In this document: positions 19,694 through 27,753 of the stretch, one piece after another
Numbering within the stretch: position 1 is the first letter of the stretch
How the letters are laid out: the number at the start of each line of letters is the position of its first letter
Assembly: GCA_034769895.1 (NCBI GenBank)
Contig: JAWRYS010001475.1
Span: 62,001-126,000 of the forward strand
Direction of reading: 5' to 3'
Length of the DNA stretch: 64,000 nt
Origin: Magicicada septendecula
Lineage: Eukaryota > Arthropoda > Insecta > Hemiptera > Cicadidae
Notes under the pieces: model-generated
The model's input: only the letters and a program-made list of their open reading frames with translations
Told to the model about the DNA's origin: nothing
Database searches by the model: none
Made by a program: the position numbers and the translations under genes

Positions 19694-21247
19694 ATGGATA
19701 TCGTGCTACTGTTTATTATTGCGTGCACAAGTGCCGTCGTCGTCGCATCGTCCGTTAACGCTAACGATGTAGATTTCGCTATACATTATTTGGTGCGATA
19801 CGGATACGTGCCCGACGATAGTTTACGACTCACGGACAACACTACCATCGATATGGACGCCTACCTTCGCACGTTTCAAGTGAATTACAATTTAACCGTA
19901 AATGGAGAATTGAACAATGAAACGATGAATCTGATGCGTGCGCGGAGATGTGGTAACGAAGATTTCGTGTCGTACACCTTACGAACGCCGTGGGCCAAGA
20001 AACGTCTGTCGTGGCGATTCTTTCACGGTAGCGTCAGCGCTATCGAAGCGTCGCGACAAGCGTTCGCTGTGTGGCAGAAACATTCGAATCTGGAATTCGA
20101 ATATCGACCCAACGACATAAACGCAGACATGGTTATCGCTATGAAATATTTTAAACACAGGTGTCTGACTTCCAGGTGCACGATCTGCGGGTACGATTTG
20201 GACGGACGAGGAGGTATACTCGCTCACGCTTACTACCCGCCCGATTTACCGTATAACACTACTGAAATACATATGGACTACTACGAGTCGTGGAATTATA
20301 CAAACGCAACCGAAATACCGGACGATCAGACCAGTTTTCTTCAGGTGCTAACGCACGAAATCGGACACGCGTTAGGACTGTCACATTCCCTCGAGAGGGA
20401 TTCGATCATGTACCCGTTCTACGTACCACGCTCGGACGGACCGTTCGACCTGAGAGACGACGATATAAGAGGCATTCAACGCTTGTACGGGAAGCCGCCG
20501 CCGCCGCCCGCTACGACGTCGACGACAACGTCAACGTCGACGACGACGTCAACGACGACGACGACACCGACAACGAACGAGACCGTGCGGACGACAACGG
20601 ATTTATGTCGACTAAAGAACGTTAACCAATTTTTAATAATCAACAGACATCTGTATATCGTGCACGATAACTTTTTGTGGACATTGGATATCGAGTCGAA
20701 GCGAACGGGCGAGAGTCCGCTTCTGTTAACGGATTGGTTGACTTTCTTACCGCCGACGTTCACCAACGTTTCGGCGATGTACCAGAGACCGCGGACCGAA
20801 GAAGTGGTGCTTTTCATAGACAACTATGTATACATGTTTGAGATACACAGTCTGCAGCCGGTGAACGGGTATCCGCGTTCAATCACAACGCTCGGTGTTC
20901 GCACGATGACGAAAATAAACGCTGCAATACACACGTACACGGGTCGAACTCTTCTGTTGTACAACGATATGTATTACAGTGAGATAGACGAGTGCACGTT
21001 CACGATCAAGAAACATGGTTATGTTAAAGATCGTTTTGTCGGCTTACCAGAAGCCGTTGATAGTGCGTTCCGATATATCGACGGAAAAATTTATTTCTTC
21101 AAAGACACACACGTATACGTGTACGATGAATTTCTAGATACGATTGTAAAAGGAAAACATAACGACGCACTATCCGTTGTCGGAATAAAATGCATAGACA
21201 GTACGATCGTATCAAAACTAATCGATTTATTACGTGAATACGTATAA
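19694..21247 (+). CDS. Secreted matrix metalloproteinase with hemopexin-like domain
   Basis: An intact 517-residue, intron-free MMP. It begins with a signal peptide (about 1-20), then a prodomain ending in the cysteine switch RARRCGNED (Cys86). The catalytic domain has the zinc site HEIGHALGLSH (221-231) and Met-turn SIMYPF (Met239). A Pro/Thr/Ser-rich hinge (267-302) leads to a four-blade hemopexin-like domain closed by Cys305 and a Cys near residue 500. Near the usual structural-zinc site the HGD motif is replaced by a stretch with Cys157, Cys162 and Cys165. MMPs cut extracellular matrix and basement membrane. Baculoviral and insect MMPs are known, so a role in tissue spread is plausible but inferred. 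It sits in the middle of the virion gene block, same strand, and overlaps nothing. Host MMP genes normally contain introns, so capture through RNA or long viral residence is likely. Confidence 0.92.
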   Translation: MDIVLLFIIACTSAVVVASSVNANDVDFAIHYLVRYGYVPDDSLRLTDNTTIDMDAYLRTFQVNYNLTVNGELNNETMNLMRARRCGNEDFVSYTLRTPWAKKRLSWRFFHGSVSAIEASRQAFAVWQKHSNLEFEYRPNDINADMVIAMKYFKHRCLTSRCTICGYDLDGRGGILAHAYYPPDLPYNTTEIHMDYYESWNYTNATEIPDDQTSFLQVLTHEIGHALGLSHSLERDSIMYPFYVPRSDGPFDLRDDDIRGIQRLYGKPPPPPATTSTTTSTSTTTSTTTTTPTTNETVRTTTDLCRLKNVNQFLIINRHLYIVHDNFLWTLDIESKRTGESPLLLTDWLTFLPPTFTNVSAMYQRPRTEEVVLFIDNYVYMFEIHSLQPVNGYPRSITTLGVRTMTKINAAIHTYTGRTLLLYNDMYYSEIDECTFTIKKHGYVKDRFVGLPEAVDSAFRYIDGKIYFFKDTHVYVYDEFLDTIVKGKHNDALSVVGIKCIDSTIVSKLIDLLREYV

Positions 21248-21284
21248 ATGCCGTGCACAACGAACGAGGCGCATCATTCACGAG

Positions 21285-22211
21285 ATGAGTGTCGACAAGT
21301 TTGGTAGACACCAGAGCGCTGTCAGAGCGCGAAGAGAGACGCGACGCAGTCTGCGAGAGGATATTGGTATCACAATGACCGAGGACGGACACTTTGATGT
21401 AGCGTGGAAAAAAATACATAATTTGGGCGAACCGCGCGATGATAGCGATGCCGTTTCACTGCGCTTTGTGCGTGACAATTGTCTGTTAGCTGGCGATTCG
21501 TCGACGGCGGCGCAAGGAATAGATGCGAAAGGTCGTAAGCTCGTCAACGTCGGCGCTCCTGTCGATCTCGCGGACGCTGTCAACAAGCAGTACGTAGACT
21601 ACTCGTGCTTACGTTTCACACAATTGGTACCGAACAAGAAGAACGGGGCTGTCGTCGACGCACGAGACCATCGCATACAGTCTCTGAGGGAACCGATTCG
21701 TGCGAGAGACGCCGCGACCAAAATATACGTGGACTCGAAAATCATACCGAAGGATACGAACTCTAACCTAATGGTCGGCAATGTGCGGATAACACAGTTA
21801 GCTCCACCCATGAACAACAAGGATGCAGTGAATTTGGAATTTTTGAACCGACACACAATCACCGCGGTAAACGATGCTTATTTCAACGCACAAGGAAAAA
21901 CCATTCTAAACGTTGGCGATGGTGGCGCACGGGCCACAGATGCAGTGAACGCGCGTCAATTGGAGGACGTGAAGCGGTACGCGAAGAGCGAAACGTACAA
22001 ACTCGCAAAAGTGTTCCAACATCGTTGGGAGAAAGTGGTATCGTATATCTATAAATTGCATACACGCGCAGCGCGTACTTCACTTGGTGCCGAAGAGGCA
22101 GACTTACTACTTATGAACAAGACGGAGACGAGCGTGTTGATTAGTGATCTAGACAAATCCAACAACGAGCAAGATTGGAGATCTCTTTATCGAGAGCAAA
22201 CGAAACAGTAG
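21285..22211 (+). CDS. Fibre-like protein with DAVN(K/x)xYVD repeats
   Basis: A 308-residue protein starting at ATG 21285 (an earlier in-frame ATG at 21234 overlaps the metalloproteinase end). It has at least five repeats of about 30-45 residues built as hydrophobic-x-NLG-P-x-DAV-xx-x-YVD: KIHNLGEPRDDSDAV, KLVNVGAPVDLADAVNKQYVD, RIQSLREPIRARDAATKIYVD, RITQLAPPMNNKDAVNLEFL and TILNVGDGGARATDAVNARQL. The C-terminal 80 residues are helical and charged. Repeats of this form occur in trimeric tail-fibre and adhesin-type proteins of phages, bacteria and some large DNA viruses. I infer a trimeric virion fibre or spike. The gene is followed after 6 bp by the PLA2 gene, in keeping with a late virion gene cluster. 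Confidence 0.65.
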   Translation: MSVDKFGRHQSAVRARRETRRSLREDIGITMTEDGHFDVAWKKIHNLGEPRDDSDAVSLRFVRDNCLLAGDSSTAAQGIDAKGRKLVNVGAPVDLADAVNKQYVDYSCLRFTQLVPNKKNGAVVDARDHRIQSLREPIRARDAATKIYVDSKIIPKDTNSNLMVGNVRITQLAPPMNNKDAVNLEFLNRHTITAVNDAYFNAQGKTILNVGDGGARATDAVNARQLEDVKRYAKSETYKLAKVFQHRWEKVVSYIYKLHTRAARTSLGAEEADLLLMNKTETSVLISDLDKSNNEQDWRSLYREQTKQ

Positions 22212-22217
22212 TCATGT

Positions 22218-22820
22218 ATGAACTACGTAGCCGTGTTGATAAAAAAAAAAGGGGGGCGTGTTCTTATCGGAAAAATAGTTAAAAGCGCGGTACCATTCGT
22301 CGCGAAGTCAGTACCTACACTGATCAATCGAGCGGTGGACGTATTACCGGTAGAACTACATCTGCCTGGCTACAGGTTCTGCGGACCAGGAACGAAACTA
22401 GAGGAGAGATTGAGTCGTGGTGATCGAGGAATCAACGAGTTGGACGAAGCCTGTCGCGAACACGATATCGCTTACAGCAAGTACAAGGACAACGAACGAC
22501 GAGGTATAGCGGATCGTGTGCTAGCCGGTAAAGCGTGGGAACGAGTTAAAGCTTTGAATTCAGACATCAGTGAAAGAGCGTACGCAGCAGCCGTAGCAGC
22601 AGCAATGAAGGCGAAATCTGCGTTAGGCAGCGGGCTATGCTGTAGTGGTGGTGGTGGTGTGCGTAAACGTCGACGTCGCACCAGACGACGCAAGCCGGTT
22701 CGACGCACGATAATCAGGAAGAGGAGGAGGACGACGACAACAGGGACAGGAAAACGACGAAGAAGGAGTGGCGGTAAAAAGGCTTCAGGACTCTATCTTC
22801 GACCGTACCGAAAAAACTAA
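22218..22820 (+). CDS. Parvovirus-type phospholipase A2 with basic tail
   Basis: A 200-residue protein. The PLA2 core at about residues 45-95 has the calcium loop YRFCGPGT (52-59) and catalytic ACREHDIAY (His82-Asp83), the pattern of parvoviral VP1-unique-region PLA2 and adintovirus homologues. Residues 147-200 are almost all Arg, Lys, Gly and Thr, resembling DNA-binding core proteins. A virion-carried PLA2 would help cross the endosomal membrane (known for parvoviruses; inferred here). An A10G6 homopolymer follows the start (about 22241-22256) and makes the N-terminus sensitive to sequencing error. The gene runs into the protease frame with no gap. Confidence 0.85.
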   Translation: MNYVAVLIKKKGGRVLIGKIVKSAVPFVAKSVPTLINRAVDVLPVELHLPGYRFCGPGTKLEERLSRGDRGINELDEACREHDIAYSKYKDNERRGIADRVLAGKAWERVKALNSDISERAYAAAVAAAMKAKSALGSGLCCSGGGGVRKRRRRTRRRKPVRRTIIRKRRRTTTTGTGKRRRRSGGKKASGLYLRPYRKN

Positions 22821-22831
22821 TCAAAATACCC

Positions 22832-23191
22832 GTGCGTGCATTGACCGATCATGATCTTTATGAGTACACGAAACGATTGCGTATACCCTATTTCAGAGGT
22901 GTGTACATGCGCGACGCACTTCCTAGTACATCACCGTGGGTGAACGAAAGTGCGATCGTGAATCTGGACGATGCTAGCGGACCGGGCACGCACTGGGTAT
23001 GCTACAAGAAGCGAGGCGACAGAGTCTGGTACTTTGATGGATTCGGCAATCTACGTCCACCTGTCGAGCTAATGCGGTACTTTGGATCGAACGTGACCGA
23101 CGTTCATTACAATTACATGCGAAAACAGCCGTCGGATACAGTCATCTGCGGACATTTATGTTTAGAGTTTTTGGCATCGAACGATCAGTAA
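22832..23191 (+). CDS. Adenain-like cysteine protease (capsid maturation); no ATG start
   Basis: Polinton PRO of the adenovirus-protease family. The triad is visible: His in GTHWVCYKK, Asp in YFDGFGNLRPP and Cys in VICGHLCLEFL. The N-terminal FRGVYMRDALP block is also conserved. It should cleave virion precursors during maturation. The frame is open from about 22778, but the first in-frame ATG (near 22907) lies inside the conserved FRGVYMRD block. The coordinate given is a GTG codon. Upstream codons overlap the PLA2 tail in the -1 frame and read KKLIKIPVRALTDHDL, which looks genuine. Expression may use a non-AUG start, frameshifting from PLA2, or an ATG lost to a sequence error. Confidence 0.85.
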   Translation: MRALTDHDLYEYTKRLRIPYFRGVYMRDALPSTSPWVNESAIVNLDDASGPGTHWVCYKKRGDRVWYFDGFGNLRPPVELMRYFGSNVTDVHYNYMRKQPSDTVICGHLCLEFLASNDQ

Positions 23192-23199
23192 ACTACAAG

Positions 23200-23904
23200 A
23201 TGTCTTCGCTTACGGTCACCGTCACAGGAACGGATCCGAGCGCACTGGTTTGTGACTTTTTTCCACCGCTTGAATTGACGGACGGTGAATGGTACGCAGG
23301 ACTGCTGGACTTTACCACGTACAACTCTATACCGAACGTGGAGAGTGGAAAAAACAATGTCTTTCCTGTACTAAAGGGAGCACGTAAAACGTTAGACCCT
23401 GTCAATATACCGACCGGTGTGTATGAAATCAGTGATATTGAAACGTACCTGAAAAAAGAACTAGCAGACCCGAAATTTTCTCTACGACCCAACAACAACA
23501 CATTGAAATGTGAAATTTATTGTTCATATGATATCGATTTCGGATGTACAGAACACACGATCGGTACCATGTTGGGTTTTTCCAAGAGCCGCAAGTTAGA
23601 AGCGTATATATTACACACGTCGGATGCGCCTGTAAACATTAACAAAGTGAACGTTTTGGAGATAAGGTGTAACGCTGTTCAAGGTTCATACAAGGCGGGT
23701 CGAAACGAGCATATATTGCACTCGTTCTATCCAACAGTTGAGCCAGGATTCAAGATAGTCGAAACGCCTAGAAACGTCATTTATTTTCCGCTTAACGTAC
23801 TACACTTGCGTAACGTTACAGTGTCCGTACACGATCAGGACGGTGATATTGTGAATTTTCAAGGGGAAGTCATCACCGCACGTATACATTTGAAACGTGT
23901 GTAG
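23200..23904 (+). CDS. Minor capsid (penton) protein
   Basis: A 234-residue protein matching the Polinton penton, a single jelly-roll protein that occupies capsid vertices. Conserved landmarks are LLDFTTYNSIPNVESGKNN near the N-terminus, IPTGVYEISDIE, a TIGTMLGFS segment, and the C-terminal YFPLNVLHLRN ... VHDQDGDIVNFQGE ... ARIHLKRV. The start ATG is 9 bp after the protease stop. The frame is open back to 23158, but no ATG precedes 23200. It is followed 5 bp later by a small basic gene and then the major capsid gene, the usual Polinton virion cassette. Confidence 0.9.
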   Translation: MSSLTVTVTGTDPSALVCDFFPPLELTDGEWYAGLLDFTTYNSIPNVESGKNNVFPVLKGARKTLDPVNIPTGVYEISDIETYLKKELADPKFSLRPNNNTLKCEIYCSYDIDFGCTEHTIGTMLGFSKSRKLEAYILHTSDAPVNINKVNVLEIRCNAVQGSYKAGRNEHILHSFYPTVEPGFKIVETPRNVIYFPLNVLHLRNVTVSVHDQDGDIVNFQGEVITARIHLKRV

Positions 23905-23909
23905 TAATC

Positions 23910-24098
23910 ATGGGAATTTATTTTACCGAAACCTCCATGATGATGAAGAGCGGAGGTAGCGACGGCTTGCGCTACAAGATAAAAGAGGACAACACTTTTG
24001 GAAAAGGTATCAGTAGACGTTCGTCGTTGACACGATTAACAGCAACTAACCGACGCTACCTGATTTCACTAGGATTCAAACTCAAGAGAAACAAGTAA
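23910..24098 (+). CDS. Small basic protein between penton and major capsid
   Basis: A 62-residue Lys/Arg- and Met-rich protein (MGIYFTETSMMMKSGG ... NRRYLISLGFKLKRNK). It is packed tightly: 5 bp after the penton gene and 1 bp before the major capsid gene. The NxxYLxSLGFKL ending looks like a conserved Polinton motif, and the size and charge recall small adenoviral core peptides. Function is inferred only from size, charge and position. Confidence 0.6.
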   Translation: MGIYFTETSMMMKSGGSDGLRYKIKEDNTFGKGISRRSSLTRLTATNRRYLISLGFKLKRNK

Positions 24099-24099
24099 C

Positions 24100-25341
24100 A
24101 TGACGGACAGCGGTATAGTCTTATCGGTTGAACGTCGACCGTTCTTTGAAGACAACATCACACATTATGAATATCATCCTCATGCACCGTACGCGTCGGC
24201 GTCACGATATGGAAATAATGATGAGATACGCATACCTATCCTGCAACAGGAAGTCTTCACTTTACCGATGGAAAGTTTCCTGTACGTTGAAGGCAAGTTG
24301 AGCAAAAAAACCACTGCCACTGGTAATGTGAACGTGAAAATGATAAACAATGCGATTGCGTTTCTCTTCGAAGAAATCCGTTACGAATTGGCCGGCGTGG
24401 AAGTAGATCGTACCAAGAGTGTTGGCATCACATCCACTATTAAAACCATACTATCTGCCAGCAAGCAGGACATTGTTTCGATGCAAAATGCCGGTTGGGT
24501 TGCTCCTACAGCTGACGAGCTAACACCATCTGGTAAAAATAATGAATTCAACTTTTGCATACCGTTGAGGATGCTGATGGGATTTGCTGAAGATTTCACA
24601 CATGTTATTTTAAACATGAAACAAGAACTGATACTATTACGCACTTCCACTGACGTTAACGCTCTGTTCTCGTCTACGGATGCGCCCGCTAACGCTGATA
24701 TAGAACTAACAAAAATCTCTTGGATGATACCGTTCGTGTACGTGAACAATGAAGTACGGATACGATTATTGGATATCATACGCAAAGACCTACCACTATT
24801 CTTACCGTTTCGTAGTTGGGAACTGCACGAGTACCCAGTTTTACCAACGACTGACAGACAGACTTGGACAGTGAAAACAACTACACAACTGGAGAAACCG
24901 CGGTACGTGATACTCACCTTCCAGACCAGCAGAAAGAATAATCTGAAAAAACATGCCGGCGAATTCGATCACTGCAATATGACAAATGCGAGACTCTTTT
25001 TGAACGACAAATACTACCCGTACGATAACCTGAACCTGGATATCGATAACGGACGTTATGCATTGCTGTACGACATGTATACACGATTTCAAAAGTCATA
25101 CTACCACAGAAGTCAACCCAACGTACTTCTAACGCCTACTGAGTTCATAGCAAAAGCACCGTTATTCGTCTTCGATTGTAGCAGACAGGATGAGTCGCTC
25201 AAGTCTTCACCAGTCGACGTCAGATTGGAATTCGAGTCATCGAGCAATTTCCCCGCTCAGACCGCGGCCTACTGCTTGATACTGCATGATTCGCTCAACG
25301 TGTACACTCCGTTATCCAACACAGTGCGCAGACATAATTAA
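24100..25341 (+). CDS. Major capsid protein (double jelly-roll hexon)
   Basis: A 413-residue, uninterrupted Polinton/adintovirus major capsid protein, which would form the trimeric hexon of an icosahedral shell. Recognisable family blocks are NNDEIRIPILQQEVFTLP near the N-terminus, FLFEEIRYELAGVEVDRTKSVGIT, FCIPLRMLMGFAEDF, the middle-domain FRSWELHEYPVLP and W-x-VKTTTQLEKPRYVI, and C-terminal YPYDNLNLDI, YDMYTRFQKSYY and FDCSRQDESLKSSPVDV. Length and block order are normal for the family. It ends the virion cassette; the next 300 bp are AT-rich and non-coding. Confidence 0.95.
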   Translation: MTDSGIVLSVERRPFFEDNITHYEYHPHAPYASASRYGNNDEIRIPILQQEVFTLPMESFLYVEGKLSKKTTATGNVNVKMINNAIAFLFEEIRYELAGVEVDRTKSVGITSTIKTILSASKQDIVSMQNAGWVAPTADELTPSGKNNEFNFCIPLRMLMGFAEDFTHVILNMKQELILLRTSTDVNALFSSTDAPANADIELTKISWMIPFVYVNNEVRIRLLDIIRKDLPLFLPFRSWELHEYPVLPTTDRQTWTVKTTTQLEKPRYVILTFQTSRKNNLKKHAGEFDHCNMTNARLFLNDKYYPYDNLNLDIDNGRYALLYDMYTRFQKSYYHRSQPNVLLTPTEFIAKAPLFVFDCSRQDESLKSSPVDVRLEFESSSNFPAQTAAYCLILHDSLNVYTPLSNTVRRHN

Positions 25342-25367
25342 ACATTTACTATAAATTATTGTTTTTT

Positions 25368-25553
25368 TTTTGCTGTAAATATAATGTTGCTTTTTAGAAT
25401 GTAATGTATGTGTTACATGTATGCGATTTTTATTTAAAAAAAAAAATGTAATCAATTTTTATGTATTTGCTGTAAATAGAATGTAATGTATGACTTACAT
25501 GTATGTAATTTTTTTATTAAAAAAAAATGTAATCATTTTTCATGTATTTTATT
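25368..25553 (+). repeat. Imperfect tandem duplication after the capsid gene
   Basis: Two AT-rich units of about 90 bp, each with GCTGTAAATA, AATGTAATGTATG, TTACATGTATG, a poly-A tract and TGTAATCA-TTTT-ATGTATTT. They occupy the gap between the capsid and IAP genes and probably include 3' untranslated sequence. No coding. Confidence 0.75.
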
Positions 25554-25640
25554 TTGTGGAGGGGGAAACGATTATCCTCTTCTTCCTATTTTTTTTTTGC
25601 TCAGTGTTTCATCAACACGACTCGCGAGAGGACGCACAAG

Positions 25641-26318
25641 ATGCTTTCACACGATTTCGATGATGATGATACCAAACCCAAGAACGACCGCTATTTCAAA
25701 CAATGCGGTGAAGCGACAGCAACAACAATCAAGTCCTTATCACCAGACGATAAAGAAGTGCAAGTCATCTTAATTCAAAAAATCACATCTCCGTACCCGC
25801 GTTACAGAAGCTTGGAAAATCGTTTAAAGAGTTTTAAAGAATGGCCTGTATCGTTAACGATAACACCTAAAGAATTATCAGAAGCGGGTTTCTTTTACAC
25901 TGGATGCAACGATAGAGTGATTTGTTTTTGCTGTGGAGGCGGATTAAACAAATGGGAACGTGGAGAATATGCTTGGATGGAACACGCACGTCATTTCCCT
26001 GCGTGCTCTTACGTAATGTTAATGAAAGATAAAAATTTTATCATCAAGGCACTGGGTATCGTTACCGAAGCGCAAGCACCAACAGCAATAGCGACAGCAG
26101 AGAACGAACAACGCGTCGACACTATCAAGGAGAATATAAAAAACATAGAAGGAAGCTCTAATCGTGATACAATGTGCAAAGTCTGTTACGCACAAAACGT
26201 GGAAGTTGTACTTATTCCCTGTCGACATTTTATCACATGTGTGAATTGCGCCATAACCCTACATACTTGTCCTTTATGTAGAACCACATGCACCGCTTAC
26301 ATGAGAGCGTATTTCTAG
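25641..26318 (+). CDS. Inhibitor-of-apoptosis protein, BIR plus RING
   Basis: A 225-residue IAP. The single BIR (about residues 58-125) has LKSFKEWPV, EAGFFYTGCNDRVICFCC, and zinc ligands Cys95, Cys98, His115 and Cys122 (H-x6-C). A C-terminal RING (179-213) has C-x2-C ... CRHFITC-x2-C ... CPLC in standard IAP order. BIR-RING IAPs of insects and baculoviruses block caspases and ubiquitinate partners, so this should suppress host cell death. The start is the ATG at 25641; an in-frame ATG at 25542 would add 33 hydrophobic/basic residues from AT-rich sequence and is less likely. It resembles the BIR-only gene at 14416 only at domain level. Confidence 0.88.
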   Translation: MLSHDFDDDDTKPKNDRYFKQCGEATATTIKSLSPDDKEVQVILIQKITSPYPRYRSLENRLKSFKEWPVSLTITPKELSEAGFFYTGCNDRVICFCCGGGLNKWERGEYAWMEHARHFPACSYVMLMKDKNFIIKALGIVTEAQAPTAIATAENEQRVDTIKENIKNIEGSSNRDTMCKVCYAQNVEVVLIPCRHFITCVNCAITLHTCPLCRTTCTAYMRAYF

Positions 26319-26456
26319 TTCATTTTCACGCCTTAATTTAATCGATTAGTGAACACAAGGTTTGAAAATATATGCTGCCGTGGCAAAAGTGTTTAATCCA
26401 AGTCCACTAATATCGCATACCTCAGTGTTTGAACAGCACGCGTTGAAGACGGACGC

Positions 26457-26738
26457 ATGGAGCTGTTATCTCCGTACCAGTACATACGCTGTAGTGAATT
26501 AAAGCACACAATACTATACCCTATAGACATTTTTGTATACAACATTTTGACCTGTAAATTTGTTGCACTGATCCATGACGAAAATATAAGGTACAAAATA
26601 AACGTTCCGAAAAAATTCTTTACGAGCGTTTCACAACATACAACGTGTCTGTTCCGTAAGACGGACGGATCTGCAGCGTTCTTAGTAACACCAAACACAT
26701 TATTTATAACGAAAAAAGGATGTGCGAGGATAATCTAG
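26457..26738 (+). CDS. Small unknown protein, possible OB-fold
   Basis: A 93-residue protein that overlaps the next gene by 19 bp. It has the pattern YPIDIFVYNILTCKFVALIHDENIRYKINVPKKF, resembling the YPIxxxxxxxTxxGxxxxVxLxxxxxxxLPxRF pattern of small arthropod proteins often found with mobile elements. The gene at 27798 has the same arrangement. A short beta-rich protein of this sort could be an OB-fold nucleic-acid binder; that is inference. No known domain is recognised with confidence. Confidence 0.5.
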   Translation: MELLSPYQYIRCSELKHTILYPIDIFVYNILTCKFVALIHDENIRYKINVPKKFFTSVSQHTTCLFRKTDGSAAFLVTPNTLFITKKGCARII

Positions 26739-27241
26739 CAGTCATCCTTGACTTTCACTGTTTCATCGGCAACGATGGAAACGAACTCGTTAAGGAACTA
26801 TCCATTATGGATGTCACTGCATTTGCCAGCAGACATTGGATATTTTCACCTCCAGCAAACATGATTTTTTCGAATCATAAACATGCGAGGACAAACAGAT
26901 GGTTAACAGAGCATTATCATGGACTAGCGTGGACGGACGGGGACACATCGTATGAACATCTTGTACCGATATTAGAAAAATATACATTTCCTTTTAAATT
27001 TGTGTTCGTAAAAGGATTGCAAAAAAAAAAATTTCTACAGAAGCGTATCGTACATTTTAATATTATAAATTTAGAAGATTTCGGTTGTCCTAAACTCGAT
27101 CAATTACAATCAATACATGGAACAGTCTGTCTCGCGCACCACTTACTTCCAGAAATATGTACAAATACTAGAGTACACGCTTTAAGCGAGTGGGTTGTAT
27201 CAGATTTTAGAGTAATCAATATGTTTCTAATAAATTACTAA
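26720..27241 (+). CDS. Unknown protein, possibly RNase H-like
   Basis: A 173-residue protein starting with an acidic beta-strand-like motif (LAVILDFHCFIGNDGNELVKELSI). It continues with NRWLTEHYHGLAWTDGD, FKFVFVKGLQKKKFLQKRIV and NLEDFGCPKLDQL. I recall this order (D-hydrophobic start, KEL, HGLxWxDG, VKGxxKxxxL, GCP) from uncharacterised arthropod and cnidarian proteins near mobile elements, perhaps an RNase H-fold nuclease. This is low-certainty memory, not a domain hit. It overlaps the upstream ORF by 19 bp in another frame, which suggests the two are expressed together. Confidence 0.5.
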   Translation: MCEDNLAVILDFHCFIGNDGNELVKELSIMDVTAFASRHWIFSPPANMIFSNHKHARTNRWLTEHYHGLAWTDGDTSYEHLVPILEKYTFPFKFVFVKGLQKKKFLQKRIVHFNIINLEDFGCPKLDQLQSIHGTVCLAHHLLPEICTNTRVHALSEWVVSDFRVINMFLINY

Positions 27242-27320
27242 TTGAAAACATTATTGTTTAGCGCTTACGTAAAACAAATTAACCTTTCTGACGATTACAT
27301 CACTCTGTATAGTCATATAA

Positions 27321-27672
27321 AAAAAATTAGCTTCACCGACATGTTCTAACACGCATGAGTGCTGTTAATTAAATCATTCTGTCTATTCATAAAAAAAATA
27401 ACCGAGTCGTCTCCTCTTCCCCGCCTACCCATCGAGTCGTGAGAAGTCAAGTCGTATCCTGTTCACACGGATAAAAATAAACGCTTACTGTACGATAAAA
27501 AAAATAGCTTCAGCAACATGTTCTAACACGCATGAGTGCTGTTAATTACATCATTCTGTCTATTCATAAAAAAAATAACCGACACGTCTCCTCTTCCCCG
27601 CCTACCCATCGAGTCGTGAGAAGACAAGTCGTATCCTGTTCACACGGTTAAAAATAAACGCTTACTGTACGT
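27321..27672 (+). repeat. 176-bp tandem duplication upstream of the 27798 gene
   Basis: Two head-to-tail units (27321-27496 and 27497-27672) share CATGTTCTAACACGCATGAG, CCTCTTCCCCGCCTACCCAT and ACGCTTACTGTACG with few differences. They lie 125 bp before the next start codon, so a duplicated regulatory region is plausible. No coding frame. Confidence 0.88.
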
Positions 27673-27744
27673 TATGTAGTTCCCCCTTTCTGGTTCCACC
27701 TCCACAACTACCTCCCTATTTATTCCGCTGTGCGCGAGCGTTAT

Positions 27745-27753
27745 TCGTTCAGT
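27745..27753 (+). promoter_or_regulatory. Arthropod-type initiator
   Basis: TTCAGTCC matches the arthropod Inr consensus TCAKTY. It lies about 48 bp upstream of ATG 27798 and just after the duplicated 176-bp region, with a TATTTA element before it. Assigned from motif and position only. Confidence 0.4.

Noticed and set aside
20290-20625. 111-codon frame inside the metalloproteinase
   Set aside because: Alternative frame over the repetitive Thr-rich hinge; poly-Asp/Asn from the same GAC-type repeat.
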